IMG/VR virus record: IMGVR_UViG_3300036668_000095
Location: 1-28,747 of that record
DNA length: 28,747 nucleotides
Direction: 5' to 3' (one strand)
DNA from: a virus
Both the position numbers and the translations under genes were made by a program. Shown here piece by piece: positions 11,473-19,103 of the stretch; the stretch's first letter is position 1, and every line of letters begins with the position of its first letter. Below the pieces are notes generated by a model. It made no database searches. It was not told the DNA's origin and saw only the letters and a list, made by a program, of their open reading frames with translations.

Positions 11473-11795
11473 AAGGTTATCAATCATTGCTGAATGCAAG
11501 AATGAATGGCTACAAACCGCTAGATGTTTGGGTGTTTGTTGATGCTGACCCACACGCAGGTCACTTCATTAATCCTGAAAACAATTTGCATGACGGTTAC
11601 ATGACAGAAGTTTGGTTGCCTGAAAACAGCGTTATAGGAACGCTAGACTTGCGAGCATTACATGGCGTCACTACTCACATCATTGGTGACAATAAAGCAC
11701 GTGTGTTGCAAACTGGCAAGCGTATACAACAATTTAAACCCGCAAAAGTTATCTGCTCAGGTGACTGGGGTATCGACACAATGGAGACAATATGA
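11469..11795 (+). CDS. Hypothetical protein of the replication operon
   Basis: A 108-residue alpha/beta protein. It begins MKGYQSLLNARMNGYKPLDV and contains a VFVDADPHAGHF segment and a C-terminal ICSGDWGIDTMETI. The pattern of acidic residues after beta strands is suggestive of an enzyme, but I know no family. It sits between the loader and helicase genes and overlaps both (ATGA on each side), so its product is probably made with them and used in replication. Confidence 0.6.
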   Translation: MKGYQSLLNARMNGYKPLDVWVFVDADPHAGHFINPENNLHDGYMTEVWLPENSVIGTLDLRALHGVTTHIIGDNKARVLQTGKRIQQFKPAKVICSGDWGIDTMETI

Positions 11796-12736
11796 ATAAA
11801 TTTTTAATACCTGACGACATAGACTTTGCGAATTATATTGTTCAATCTGAAGGCGTATCTAAAATTGTACAGGCTAATGCTTGGCGCGATGAAGTCATAG
11901 AACGATTAAATAGCCCAGAGCAGATAACTGGAGCAAAGCTACCTTGGGGTGTTACTCATGACAACCTGCGATTTAGAACGGGTGAGGTGACACTATGGCA
12001 AGGCATTAATGGTCACGGCAAGTCACAGCTACTAGGCATGGCAGCACTAGGTTTTATGGCTCAAGGCGAATCGGTTTGCATAGCGTCGTTTGAGATGCGA
12101 CCATTGTCAACAATTATGCGTATGCTTAGGCAATGTGCCATGACTAACAAACCCGCTACAGCTTATGCGGACAAGATATTAGATTGGTTTGAAGGCAAGT
12201 TTTGGCTATACAACCAACTGGGCACGGTTAGCCCTGCGATGATTTATGGTGTTATTAGGTATTGTTCAAGGGAATTAAAGATTAAACACATTATTGTAGA
12301 CAGTCTTATGAAGTGTGTAAAAGGTGAAGATGATTACAATGGGCAAAAAGACTTTATTGCAGAAATTACTACTTTAGCCCGTGAATTTGACGTTCATGTT
12401 CACGTTGTTCACCACGTTCGCAAATCGGACACAGAAGAAAAGATACCTGGCAAGTTTGACAGCAAAGGAAGCGGTGCAATTGCTGACCAAGTCGATCAAG
12501 TGTTAACTGTTTGGCGTAACAAGAAAAAAGAGCGAATCTTACAGGCCGACCCAACCAATGCAGACGCATTAAGTTCACCCGATGCAATGTTATCTTGCGA
12601 TAAGAACAGGCACGGTGAATGGGAAGGCAGAGTGCCACTGTGGTTTAACCCAGAGTCTTTACAGTACTCTGCGATGGCAAAGTGCAGGGGCATAGACATG
12701 ATGACAATGAAGTTTGAATACAGACATGGGGCATAA
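11792..12736 (+). CDS. DnaB/Twinkle-type replicative helicase, RecA-like core
   Basis: A 314-residue protein consisting of the RecA-like C-terminal helicase domain without a primase domain. Visible motifs are Walker A GINGHGKS (71-78), FEMRP after the second strand (100-104), Walker B HIIVD (166-170), VHVHVVHHVRK (201-211) and KGSGAIADQVDQV (225-237), the latter typical of DnaB-family motif 4. It would form a hexamer unwinding DNA, loaded by the DUF1376 protein. The lack of a primase suggests use of host DnaG. Confidence 0.88.
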   Translation: MNKFLIPDDIDFANYIVQSEGVSKIVQANAWRDEVIERLNSPEQITGAKLPWGVTHDNLRFRTGEVTLWQGINGHGKSQLLGMAALGFMAQGESVCIASFEMRPLSTIMRMLRQCAMTNKPATAYADKILDWFEGKFWLYNQLGTVSPAMIYGVIRYCSRELKIKHIIVDSLMKCVKGEDDYNGQKDFIAEITTLAREFDVHVHVVHHVRKSDTEEKIPGKFDSKGSGAIADQVDQVLTVWRNKKKERILQADPTNADALSSPDAMLSCDKNRHGEWEGRVPLWFNPESLQYSAMAKCRGIDMMTMKFEYRHGA

Positions 12737-12737
12737 G

Positions 12738-12944
12738 ATGAACACAAAACAAGTAGGTGGTACACATTACTTACTAAACATCGAGCCATGGGATTACATA
12801 ATTGCAAACAACATTGGCTACCTGGAAGGCAACGTCATTAAGTACGTTACACGACACAAGAAAAAAGGTGGGCGTGCGGACATACTGAAAGCAATGCACT
12901 ATCTTGAGAAAATACTTGAAGTTCAGTATAAGGGTGAATCATGA
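12738..12944 (+). CDS. DUF3310 family protein
   Basis: The 68-residue protein opens with MNTKQVGGTHYLLNIEPWDY, the diagnostic start of DUF3310, and continues with NVIKYVTRHKKKGGRADILKA and a terminal helix. The start at 12738 follows the helicase stop (TAAGATG); an in-frame ATG at 12714 inside the helicase gene is less likely. DUF3310 proteins are common in phage replication and nucleotide-metabolism regions; their biochemical role is not settled. Confidence 0.85.
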   Translation: MNTKQVGGTHYLLNIEPWDYIIANNIGYLEGNVIKYVTRHKKKGGRADILKAMHYLEKILEVQYKGES

Positions 12945-13117
12945 AAGAAACAGTTTACTTTGACATTGTTGATAAGCGAATCGTATGCAAAGAATGCAGT
13001 ACGCAAGAGTGTGTCAATTTCCCGATTGATGCCAAGCTACTGCAAGCCCAGTTCGATTTATTTGCGCGTAATCACATGGGGTGCGTGCGTAACTTGTACC
13101 GCCCACTGGCTGATTGA
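12941..13117 (+). CDS. Small Cys-containing protein, possible zinc ribbon
   Basis: A 58-residue frame, MKETVYFDIVDKRIVCKECS onward. It has C16-x2-C19, C24, H45 and C48, which could coordinate zinc. It overlaps the stop of the DUF3310 gene (ATGA), which supports translation. No family is recognised. Confidence 0.6.
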   Translation: MKETVYFDIVDKRIVCKECSTQECVNFPIDAKLLQAQFDLFARNHMGCVRNLYRPLAD

Positions 13118-13122
13118 TTACA

Positions 13123-13281
13123 ATGATATTTGAGATAACCCAAGAGCATATACAGCATGAAAGTCTTGCGTACACAAGCGTCGGTTCTTGGTGTTACATA
13201 TCACCTCAATCAAAGGTATGGCACATCAGGCCAACAAGAGCTGAAGTGTTAATCATAAAACAACTACTGGAACACCAATAA
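13123..13281 (+). CDS. Hypothetical 52-residue protein
   Basis: A frame beginning MIFEITQEHIQHESLAYTSV, starting 5 bases after the preceding stop, with no strong ribosome site. The sequence looks like a compact alpha/beta domain (GSWCYISPQ, KVWHIRPTRAEV, terminal helix). Codon usage resembles its neighbours. It is the last small gene before the HNH nuclease. The function is unknown. Confidence 0.5.
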   Translation: MIFEITQEHIQHESLAYTSVGSWCYISPQSKVWHIRPTRAEVLIIKQLLEHQ

Positions 13282-13287
13282 AAACAT

Positions 13288-13755
13288 ATGCCAACAGTCC
13301 CATCAGCAACCGTATGTAGCACCTTAGGTTGCAAGAACACTAAGGCACGCTTTAGTAGCCTATGCGTAGAGCATGGGGGTAGGGACACATTCAATCACAA
13401 GAAATACAACGACACTAAACATCGCAAAGAAGCAGGAAGCAAGTACAACAGCTCTCAGTGGCGTTCGTTTAGGCAGATACAGCTAAGTAAGCACCCTATA
13501 TGCGCATCGTGCGCTACAGAGGCTGTAATCACCCCTGCGTGCCATATAGATCATGTGTTCCCATGGTCACACTTAGGTGATCACGCTTTCATTCGTAATA
13601 TCTTTCAAAGTTTATGTGCAAGTTGCCACACACATAAGACACAGCTAGAAGCTAAGGGAATATTCCGCAGATATGGAAAACCTAACAAAGATTACACGTT
13701 AAAAGACTATCGAATGGTCGTTAATCATAGCTATAAGGTATTAAATGATAATTGA
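13288..13755 (+). CDS. HNH endonuclease (packaging-associated)
   Basis: A 155-residue protein. The N terminus holds a possible zinc site (C10, C15, C26, H29). The HNH core follows: C72-x2-C75, HIDHVFPW (86-93) with the catalytic His, N104, and C110-x2-C113-H114. HNH proteins located just before terminase genes assist cos cleavage in HK97-like phages; this one lies one gene away because a GIY-YIG gene intervenes. It contains one copy of the 21-bp direct repeat. Confidence 0.88.
   Translation: MPTVPSATVCSTLGCKNTKARFSSLCVEHGGRDTFNHKKYNDTKHRKEAGSKYNSSQWRSFRQIQLSKHPICASCATEAVITPACHIDHVFPWSHLGDHAFIRNIFQSLCASCHTHKTQLEAKGIFRRYGKPNKDYTLKDYRMVVNHSYKVLNDN
13381..13401 (+). repeat. 21-bp direct repeat, copy in the HNH gene
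   Basis: This 21-base sequence recurs without mismatch at 13821-13841. Here it is read in frame as RDTFNHK. Flanking bases differ from the other copy on both sides. Confidence 0.9.
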
Positions 13756-14491
13756 ATATAAAAACGTTGAATTACAAACCAAGGGCAGTTCTGTAGTCTA
13801 TTGGATACATACGCCAAATCAGGGACACATTCAATCACAAGGCTATGTAGGCATTACAAAGAATGATGTTAAAGCAAGATTTACAGCGCATAAAGGAGCA
13901 ATAAGGAACAACAGAAAGAACAATCAAATCTACAAAACCTTAGCCAATGAACAGCATTTAATATTTGATGTTGTTTTAATAGCAGACAACCGTGATTACT
14001 GTCACTACATAGAACGGCTATTAAGACCTAATGCCAACATAGGTTGGAACTTAGCACCGGGCGGTAGAGATGGCAGTACACAGCTAGGTGGCGAAATAAT
14101 GAGGCAACGATGGCTAAAGATACATACACCATGTGACCGATGGTTTAAACAACAAATGACGTTGCTTAATAAATTACATAGAGATAATAAGAAAAAAATA
14201 GCAAAATTATTTAAACAAGAACATTATCCTAATCGTTGGCAATCACGTAAACAACCAAGGAAAGGAAGCATGTTAGGTATAACAGGTGCTACTTATTACC
14301 CTAAATATAATTTATATAGGTCACAAATTATGATTGATGGTAAACTTGCGACTCTCGGTTATTACAAAACCAAAGAAGAAGCACACGAAAAATATTTAAT
14401 TGCAAAGTCATTGATTACAAAATTTAGAGAGAGCCAAGCTACTACCAAATGGCTTATTAAACAAGTAAACGCAATACAAACTACAGTTTGA
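13745..14491 (+). CDS. GIY-YIG homing endonuclease with AP2-like DNA-binding domain
   Basis: The 248-residue protein has an N-terminal GIY-YIG nuclease domain: VYWI (18-21) as the GIY element, GYVGI (33-37) as YIG, then R45, E90 and NLAPGG (102-107). A basic linker leads to an AP2/integrase-like three-strand DNA-binding domain (about 178-222; GITGATYYPKYNLYRSQIMI then LGYYKTKEEAHEKY). Such free-standing enzymes cut a cognate site and spread by homing. It overlaps the HNH gene by 11 bases and separates it from the terminase genes, so it looks like an insertion. Confidence 0.88.
   Translation: MIIEYKNVELQTKGSSVVYWIHTPNQGHIQSQGYVGITKNDVKARFTAHKGAIRNNRKNNQIYKTLANEQHLIFDVVLIADNRDYCHYIERLLRPNANIGWNLAPGGRDGSTQLGGEIMRQRWLKIHTPCDRWFKQQMTLLNKLHRDNKKKIAKLFKQEHYPNRWQSRKQPRKGSMLGITGATYYPKYNLYRSQIMIDGKLATLGYYKTKEEAHEKYLIAKSLITKFRESQATTKWLIKQVNAIQTTV
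13821..13841 (+). repeat. 21-bp direct repeat, copy in the GIY-YIG gene
   Basis: Identical to 13381-13401 but read in a different frame, giving QGHIQSQ between the GIY and YIG motifs. The frame change excludes shared protein ancestry as the cause, so this is a DNA-level copy. Confidence 0.9.
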
Positions 14492-14588
14492 AACTTATTT
14501 GTAAGGGTAAAACCCTACAGCAACCTTGGAAACCAAAAGGGCACAGGGTAATTTGACCAGTTTAGGTTTTTAAGATTAAACTAGTTTT

Positions 14589-15065
14589 ATGAATAAGAAA
14601 CCGCCTGAGCTTCACCTGATCGATGGGACTAGACCGCGAGGCAAGTCCACTAAAAATGTTGCGTCTATTCCTAACAACATTAAAAAAAGAATTCCTAAGG
14701 CTGACTGGCTTGATGACCCAACCACTTGGGATAAAGACAAGTTCATTCAAGAAACCGCAGAGTTCTTACACGAAGTGTACGGAATCGGCAGCGATCAAGA
14801 TAAACACACGTTGTCAATGCTGGCTGGCTATGTAGATAAATATGTGTTTTGTGAAATCGGGATAAAGAAAACTGGGTTAGTTATGAAGCTAAACAACGGT
14901 GCAGCTATTGGCCCGAGTCCTTTTGTATCTTTACAAATGAAAGTCACTACACTTATTATCCAACTAATGAACGAGCTGGGGTTAACACCTAGAGGTCGTT
15001 TAAGTTTAAATAAATCAGGTGATCAAGGTGATGCTAGTAAATTTATGCGCGGGCCAAAAGGGTGA
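14589..15065 (+). CDS. Terminase small subunit, P27 family
   Basis: A 158-residue protein opening with PPELHLIDGTRPRGK, a typical P27-family start, followed by a predicted helical DNA-binding region and the oligomerisation helices (FVSLQMKVTTLIIQLMNELGLTP). The tail ends in FMRGPKG. It recognises the packaging site and hands DNA to the large subunit. The stop overlaps the GTG start of the large subunit gene. The 97 bases before the gene contain a small dyad (14504-14516) and are a plausible place for the cos site. Confidence 0.9.
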   Translation: MNKKPPELHLIDGTRPRGKSTKNVASIPNNIKKRIPKADWLDDPTTWDKDKFIQETAEFLHEVYGIGSDQDKHTLSMLAGYVDKYVFCEIGIKKTGLVMKLNNGAAIGPSPFVSLQMKVTTLIIQLMNELGLTPRGRLSLNKSGDQGDASKFMRGPKG

Positions 15066-16726
15066 TCTGGCAAACTGGCGTTGTCTACGCTAAAGAGGTT
15101 GCGAAGGGCAACGTTAACGTATGCCGAGATGTACGATTAGCCTGTCAACGGTTTTTAAATCAATACGAAAATAAAGACTGGCGCTGGGTATTTGATCAAG
15201 ATTACCCGCAACATGTTTTGGAATTTGCTACCCAGCTACGGCACACAAAAGGGCATCAAGCAGGCCAGCCCATTATTCTAGAACCATTTCAAATATTTAT
15301 TATTTGTGCTGTCTATGGTTTTAGAGACAAGAAAGACCGCGAGAAACGCATGGTTTCAGACGTCATTGTCTACATACCACGCAAGGCAGGCAAGTCTACA
15401 CTGACGGCTTTGATTGGGTTGTACGAGCTTTTCTGTGGCGAAGCTGGCGCAGAGGTCTACACACTAGCAACTAACAGGGAGCAAGCTACTATCGTCTTTG
15501 ATGCGGCTAAAGGCTTCATAGACTATATGCCTGCTGACTTTGGCAAATTGTTTATGCAATCTAAGTACGAGATTAAGAAAGTTGGTGACGCGCAAAGTAT
15601 GTTTAAAGCGCTAAGCAGAGATACAAAGAAAACGGGTGACGGTAAGAACCCATCCTGCGTAATCGTTGACGAAGCTGCGCAGATTGTTGATCGCAACTCG
15701 ATTGAAGTCCTGCATTCAGGCATGGTGGCTCGGCAAAACCCATTGAGAATTTACATTACTACAGCATCATTTACTAAGGACACAAAGTTTCACGAAGATA
15801 TGTCAATGATGCGTTCGATGCTAAATGGCGAAGCTGTAGATAACCCAAAATGGTTTGGCCTGCTCTATGGGCTTGACCCGCAAGATGATTGGCAAGACCC
15901 TAAAAGTTGGTTAAAAGCAAATCCTATGCACGGCATATCAGTATTTGATGAAGCGATTGCACAGCGAGCAGAGGAAGCAAAACACAAACCTGCTGCGCTA
16001 AATGATTTTCTTTGTAAAACACTTAACATATTTGTGTCGGCTAACACGGCTTGGCTTGATCGCGCGTTTTGGGACAATGAAAAATCTATTGGCCTAACAG
16101 ACCGACAGCCAGAATCTGTATTCATTGGGTTTGACTTAGCAGCCACGCGGGACTTAAATGCAGTGTGCACGCTTAAACGATACAGTGAATTAGACTACGA
16201 ATCGCAATGGCAATTCTTTTTGCCCGAAGCTGGGTTTGATTTAATACCAAAACATTATTCTGATATTTTTAGAGTTGCCATCGCAAGCGGAATACTAAAG
16301 TTGACCGAAGGTAACGTTATGGACGATAGAGAAATAAGCGAATACATAAAACAACAATGTAGCGTTTATGATGTTAAGGAAGTAGGCTACGACTCTTATA
16401 ATTCTGCTGCGCTAGTGTCAAGATTGTATGAAGCGGGTATACCCGTTAAAAAAGTTGGGCAGTCTATGGCGGTTTTAAACAATCCAAGTAAACAAGTAGA
16501 AAAGTTGATACTTAATCACCAAATCAAACATGACGGTAATCCTTTCGTAGGTTGGCAGCTAGGAAACTGTGAGGTTTACACTGACGTAAACAGTAATATC
16601 AAAGTTCGCAAAAACGAAGCGGACAAAGCAGCAAAAGTCGATGGGATAATTGCGCTCATAATTGCTATGCACTCTAGCCTTGACACGCCAAGCGTTTCAA
16701 ATAGTTTTGGTTTTCGTAGCTTTTAG
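15062..16726 (+). CDS. Terminase large subunit
   Basis: A 554-residue packaging motor and nuclease. It starts at GTG overlapping the small-subunit stop (GTGA). The N-terminal ATPase shows the Walker A variant PRKAGKST (106-113), Walker B CVIVDEA (199-205) and ITTAS (232-236) as motif III. The C-terminal RNase H-like nuclease begins at about 350 with IGFDLAATRDLNAV (D358) and includes EVGYDSYNSA and a final KVDGIIALIIA helix. This is a Terminase_1-type enzyme of the HK97 lineage, pairing with P27 TerS. Confidence 0.93.
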   Translation: MIWQTGVVYAKEVAKGNVNVCRDVRLACQRFLNQYENKDWRWVFDQDYPQHVLEFATQLRHTKGHQAGQPIILEPFQIFIICAVYGFRDKKDREKRMVSDVIVYIPRKAGKSTLTALIGLYELFCGEAGAEVYTLATNREQATIVFDAAKGFIDYMPADFGKLFMQSKYEIKKVGDAQSMFKALSRDTKKTGDGKNPSCVIVDEAAQIVDRNSIEVLHSGMVARQNPLRIYITTASFTKDTKFHEDMSMMRSMLNGEAVDNPKWFGLLYGLDPQDDWQDPKSWLKANPMHGISVFDEAIAQRAEEAKHKPAALNDFLCKTLNIFVSANTAWLDRAFWDNEKSIGLTDRQPESVFIGFDLAATRDLNAVCTLKRYSELDYESQWQFFLPEAGFDLIPKHYSDIFRVAIASGILKLTEGNVMDDREISEYIKQQCSVYDVKEVGYDSYNSAALVSRLYEAGIPVKKVGQSMAVLNNPSKQVEKLILNHQIKHDGNPFVGWQLGNCEVYTDVNSNIKVRKNEADKAAKVDGIIALIIAMHSSLDTPSVSNSFGFRSF

Positions 16727-16767
16727 TTTAAAATTGATAAACAATTGTTATCTTATTGGGTGTAAGC

Positions 16768-18162
16768 ATGGGCGTTTTTGATATATTCAAAAGTAAAAAA
16801 CCAACTCAACTAGAAGCTAATACTCTTTTTGGTCAAACTCAGCTTGGCAATAGCGTCTTGTACCAAGGCGCAAACGGCAAGCAAACAGTAAGCCAGCAGT
16901 TGTTATACGTAACAACATCAAGCACCACCACAGCAGGTCGTGTTGTTGATATGTCTATGCTTACCCGTAACAGTACGGTGATGGCGGCATGTGGCGTTAA
17001 GGCGCGGGCACTGGCGCAACTACCGATAAGCATAATGACCAAGACTGATGATGGTACATTTGTCGACGCGCTGGCATCATCAAAAGTAGGTGTGCGTGAC
17101 AAAGCAAAAGCCAAGCAAGTTTTAAACTTATTGCGTTGCCCTAATAACTTTCAAAGTCAATATGAGTTCTGGTATCAGTGGTGCTTATGGCAAGATTTAT
17201 CAGGCGAAACGTTTACTTTGTGGTGGCGTGCCAAGCAAGATGACAGTTTACAAACACCGATTGAAATGTATAACCTTGACAGCACTTTAATCAGCGCACG
17301 GCTGACCGAAGCGCGTTACCCGAGCTACCAACTTTCTACACCGAGCTACGGATTTAATCATAACGAGCCGCTATCCGCTCACCAGGTTATGCACATTAAA
17401 GAGGCTGCATGGCAAGGTAGCGCGGGTTTTAATAAGGGCATATTGGCTACCGAGCTTGTTGCGCTTGACCAAGACATTGATTTATACGCAAACTTTATTA
17501 TGCAAAACGGTGCAAAGCCTAGTGGTATGTTTGTGACCGAACAGGTTATCCCAGATGCAAAATATAAAGAAATTGCGGCAAGGTTAAAAGAAGCATGGTC
17601 AAGTATGACGGGTAGCAGATCAACCGATCAATCTAAGCCTGGTCAAGGTATGCTTTTAGATCAAGGCATGAAGTACCAACCGCTAGATGTTTTAACCTTG
17701 CAGGACACGCAAACGCAAGCTCTGAAAGAGCAGACAATGAAGCGTATCTGTGGATTATTCGGCGTACCACCAAGCATGTTAGGTATTGCTGATCAAAAAT
17801 ATAACAATACGCAAACCATGATGGATGAGTTTTACAAAGCGACAATGTATCCGATGATTATTAACATCGAGCAAAAGCTAAACAGCCATTTATTTAAAGG
17901 TTTTCCAAATCTAGTTGTGCGGTTTGACACTAAAGACTTTTTAAAAGGCGCTGCGTTAGACCAAATTAACTTTGTTGCACAGGGCGTTAGCGCAGGCATC
18001 ATGACTCAAAACGAAGGTCGAGAGTATATGAACATGCCTAAAATTGACGGGTACGATGACTTAACAACGGGTGGAAAGTTTGAGCCTGTCAGCGGTAGCT
18101 CACCACAGGATACGGGCGGAGGCGGAGGCAATCAAACGCGCAAACGCGCAAAGGCAATATAG
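16768..18162 (+). CDS. HK97-type portal protein
   Basis: A 464-residue portal starting MGVFDIFKSKK. I prefer ATG 16768 over an in-frame TTG 12 bases upstream. Portal hallmarks include the N-terminal TRNSTVMAACGVKARALAQLP segment, VMHIKEAAW, FNKGILATELVA and a conserved ICGLFGVPPSMLGI region near two-thirds of the length. A Gly-rich, basic C-terminal tail follows. It forms the dodecameric vertex ring through which DNA is packaged and to which the connector binds. Confidence 0.92.
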   Translation: MGVFDIFKSKKPTQLEANTLFGQTQLGNSVLYQGANGKQTVSQQLLYVTTSSTTTAGRVVDMSMLTRNSTVMAACGVKARALAQLPISIMTKTDDGTFVDALASSKVGVRDKAKAKQVLNLLRCPNNFQSQYEFWYQWCLWQDLSGETFTLWWRAKQDDSLQTPIEMYNLDSTLISARLTEARYPSYQLSTPSYGFNHNEPLSAHQVMHIKEAAWQGSAGFNKGILATELVALDQDIDLYANFIMQNGAKPSGMFVTEQVIPDAKYKEIAARLKEAWSSMTGSRSTDQSKPGQGMLLDQGMKYQPLDVLTLQDTQTQALKEQTMKRICGLFGVPPSMLGIADQKYNNTQTMMDEFYKATMYPMIINIEQKLNSHLFKGFPNLVVRFDTKDFLKGAALDQINFVAQGVSAGIMTQNEGREYMNMPKIDGYDDLTTGGKFEPVSGSSPQDTGGGGGNQTRKRAKAI

Positions 18163-18178
18163 GTACTACATAATATGA

Positions 18179-18207
18179 TTGACAAAACAATATATAATTT
18201 ATTAAAT
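18179..18207 (+). promoter_or_regulatory. Possible promoter before the protease-capsid genes
   Basis: In the 139-base gap between portal and protease, TTGACA (18179-18184, perfect -35) is followed after 17 bases by TTAAAT (18202-18207, 4 of 6 for -10). A perfect TATAAT at 18193-18198 also lies here, but its 8-base spacing from TTGACA is too short. It could boost capsid gene expression. Confidence 0.35.
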
Positions 18208-18301
18208 TCGCAAATAAAGACACCTAGTGTTAAAATACCGAAAATAATAGATTTGCCTACAATACAAGATAACGACCAGTCGATAAATCTTGGGGCAATC
18301 A

Positions 18302-19093
18302 ATGAAAAATATCACTCTAGTTTGCGAGGCAAAACTACAGTTAGAACCAAACGCAAACGAAGCGATAAATAGTTTAGGAACAATTGAAGCACGCGTAACT
18401 ACTTGGGGCGCGAGAGAAGGCGCAGACGGGCGCAAGTTTAACTACCAGCCCGAGGGCTTCGCTGATTGGGCAAAAGAGTTTGCAGATGTAGGCAAACCGA
18501 TGCCAATGTTTTTAAACCATAATGACATGGGTATGCCTGTCGGACAATGGGAATCAGTAACCTTTGATGAAGAAGGCATGACAGCGTCTGGCAGATTGTT
18601 TGTAGAAACAACTGTGGGCATGGACATGTACAAAGTTTTAAAAGAATCACCTAATTTATTTGGCGGTGTAAGTGTTGGTGCATATGCTGATGAGGCTTGC
18701 TACGTCGACGCTGAAGGCATAATGATTGACCCGACAAGCGAAGGTGACGATGCTTACTTTCAAATCACCAAAGGCGGTTTGCGCGAAGTGTCTGTCGTTA
18801 TGTACCCAAACAATTTAGAAGCAAGCATACAAAAATTAGAATACTTTGATGACGAGGGAAAAACCAACCCTCGCGCAATTGAGATAGTCTTGCGTGATGC
18901 AGGATTATCGAAAAAAGATGCGACCACCGCGTCTTCTATTTTGAAGAAAGTTTTAGAACAGCGTGATGCTACTAAGCCTATTCAAAAAGCCCCAGCACAG
19001 AGTGATTCTGACGCGGTGGTAAACGAAGCTGATTTAATAATCGCTGCTTTAGAAGCACGAGAGTTAATGAAAGCCCTTTCAAAACGCATTTAA
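18302..19093 (+). CDS. Prohead (HK97-family) serine protease
   Basis: A 263-residue protein starting MKNITLVCEAKLQLEPN after GGGG. The protease core includes a GTIEARVTTWGAREGADGRK region, MFLNHNDMGMPVGQWESVTF carrying the likely catalytic His, and a conserved Ser-containing GVSVGAY region. The C-terminal 70 residues (KTNPRAIEIVLRDAGLSKKD and a helical tail) are accessory. It matures the capsid by removing the N-terminal scaffold region of the major capsid protein encoded directly downstream. Confidence 0.85.
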   Translation: MKNITLVCEAKLQLEPNANEAINSLGTIEARVTTWGAREGADGRKFNYQPEGFADWAKEFADVGKPMPMFLNHNDMGMPVGQWESVTFDEEGMTASGRLFVETTVGMDMYKVLKESPNLFGGVSVGAYADEACYVDAEGIMIDPTSEGDDAYFQITKGGLREVSVVMYPNNLEASIQKLEYFDDEGKTNPRAIEIVLRDAGLSKKDATTASSILKKVLEQRDATKPIQKAPAQSDSDAVVNEADLIIAALEARELMKALSKRI

Positions 19094-19103
19094 GGAAATA
19101 ATC

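Noticed and set aside
14504-14516. AGGGT-AAA-ACCCT dyad as terminator or cos site
   Set aside because: The stem is only 5 bp and has no T tract. It lies where a cos site could be, but nothing in the sequence alone shows cohesive ends.
14553-14581. Promoter before the terminase genes (TTGACC with a 17-base spacer)
   Set aside because: The matching -10 (TTAAAC) is only 3 of 6, which is not enough to call.
18175-18372. 65-codon frame between portal and protease genes
   Set aside because: It has no ribosome site, is AT-rich and promoter-like at its 5' end, and overlaps the protease gene by 71 bases.
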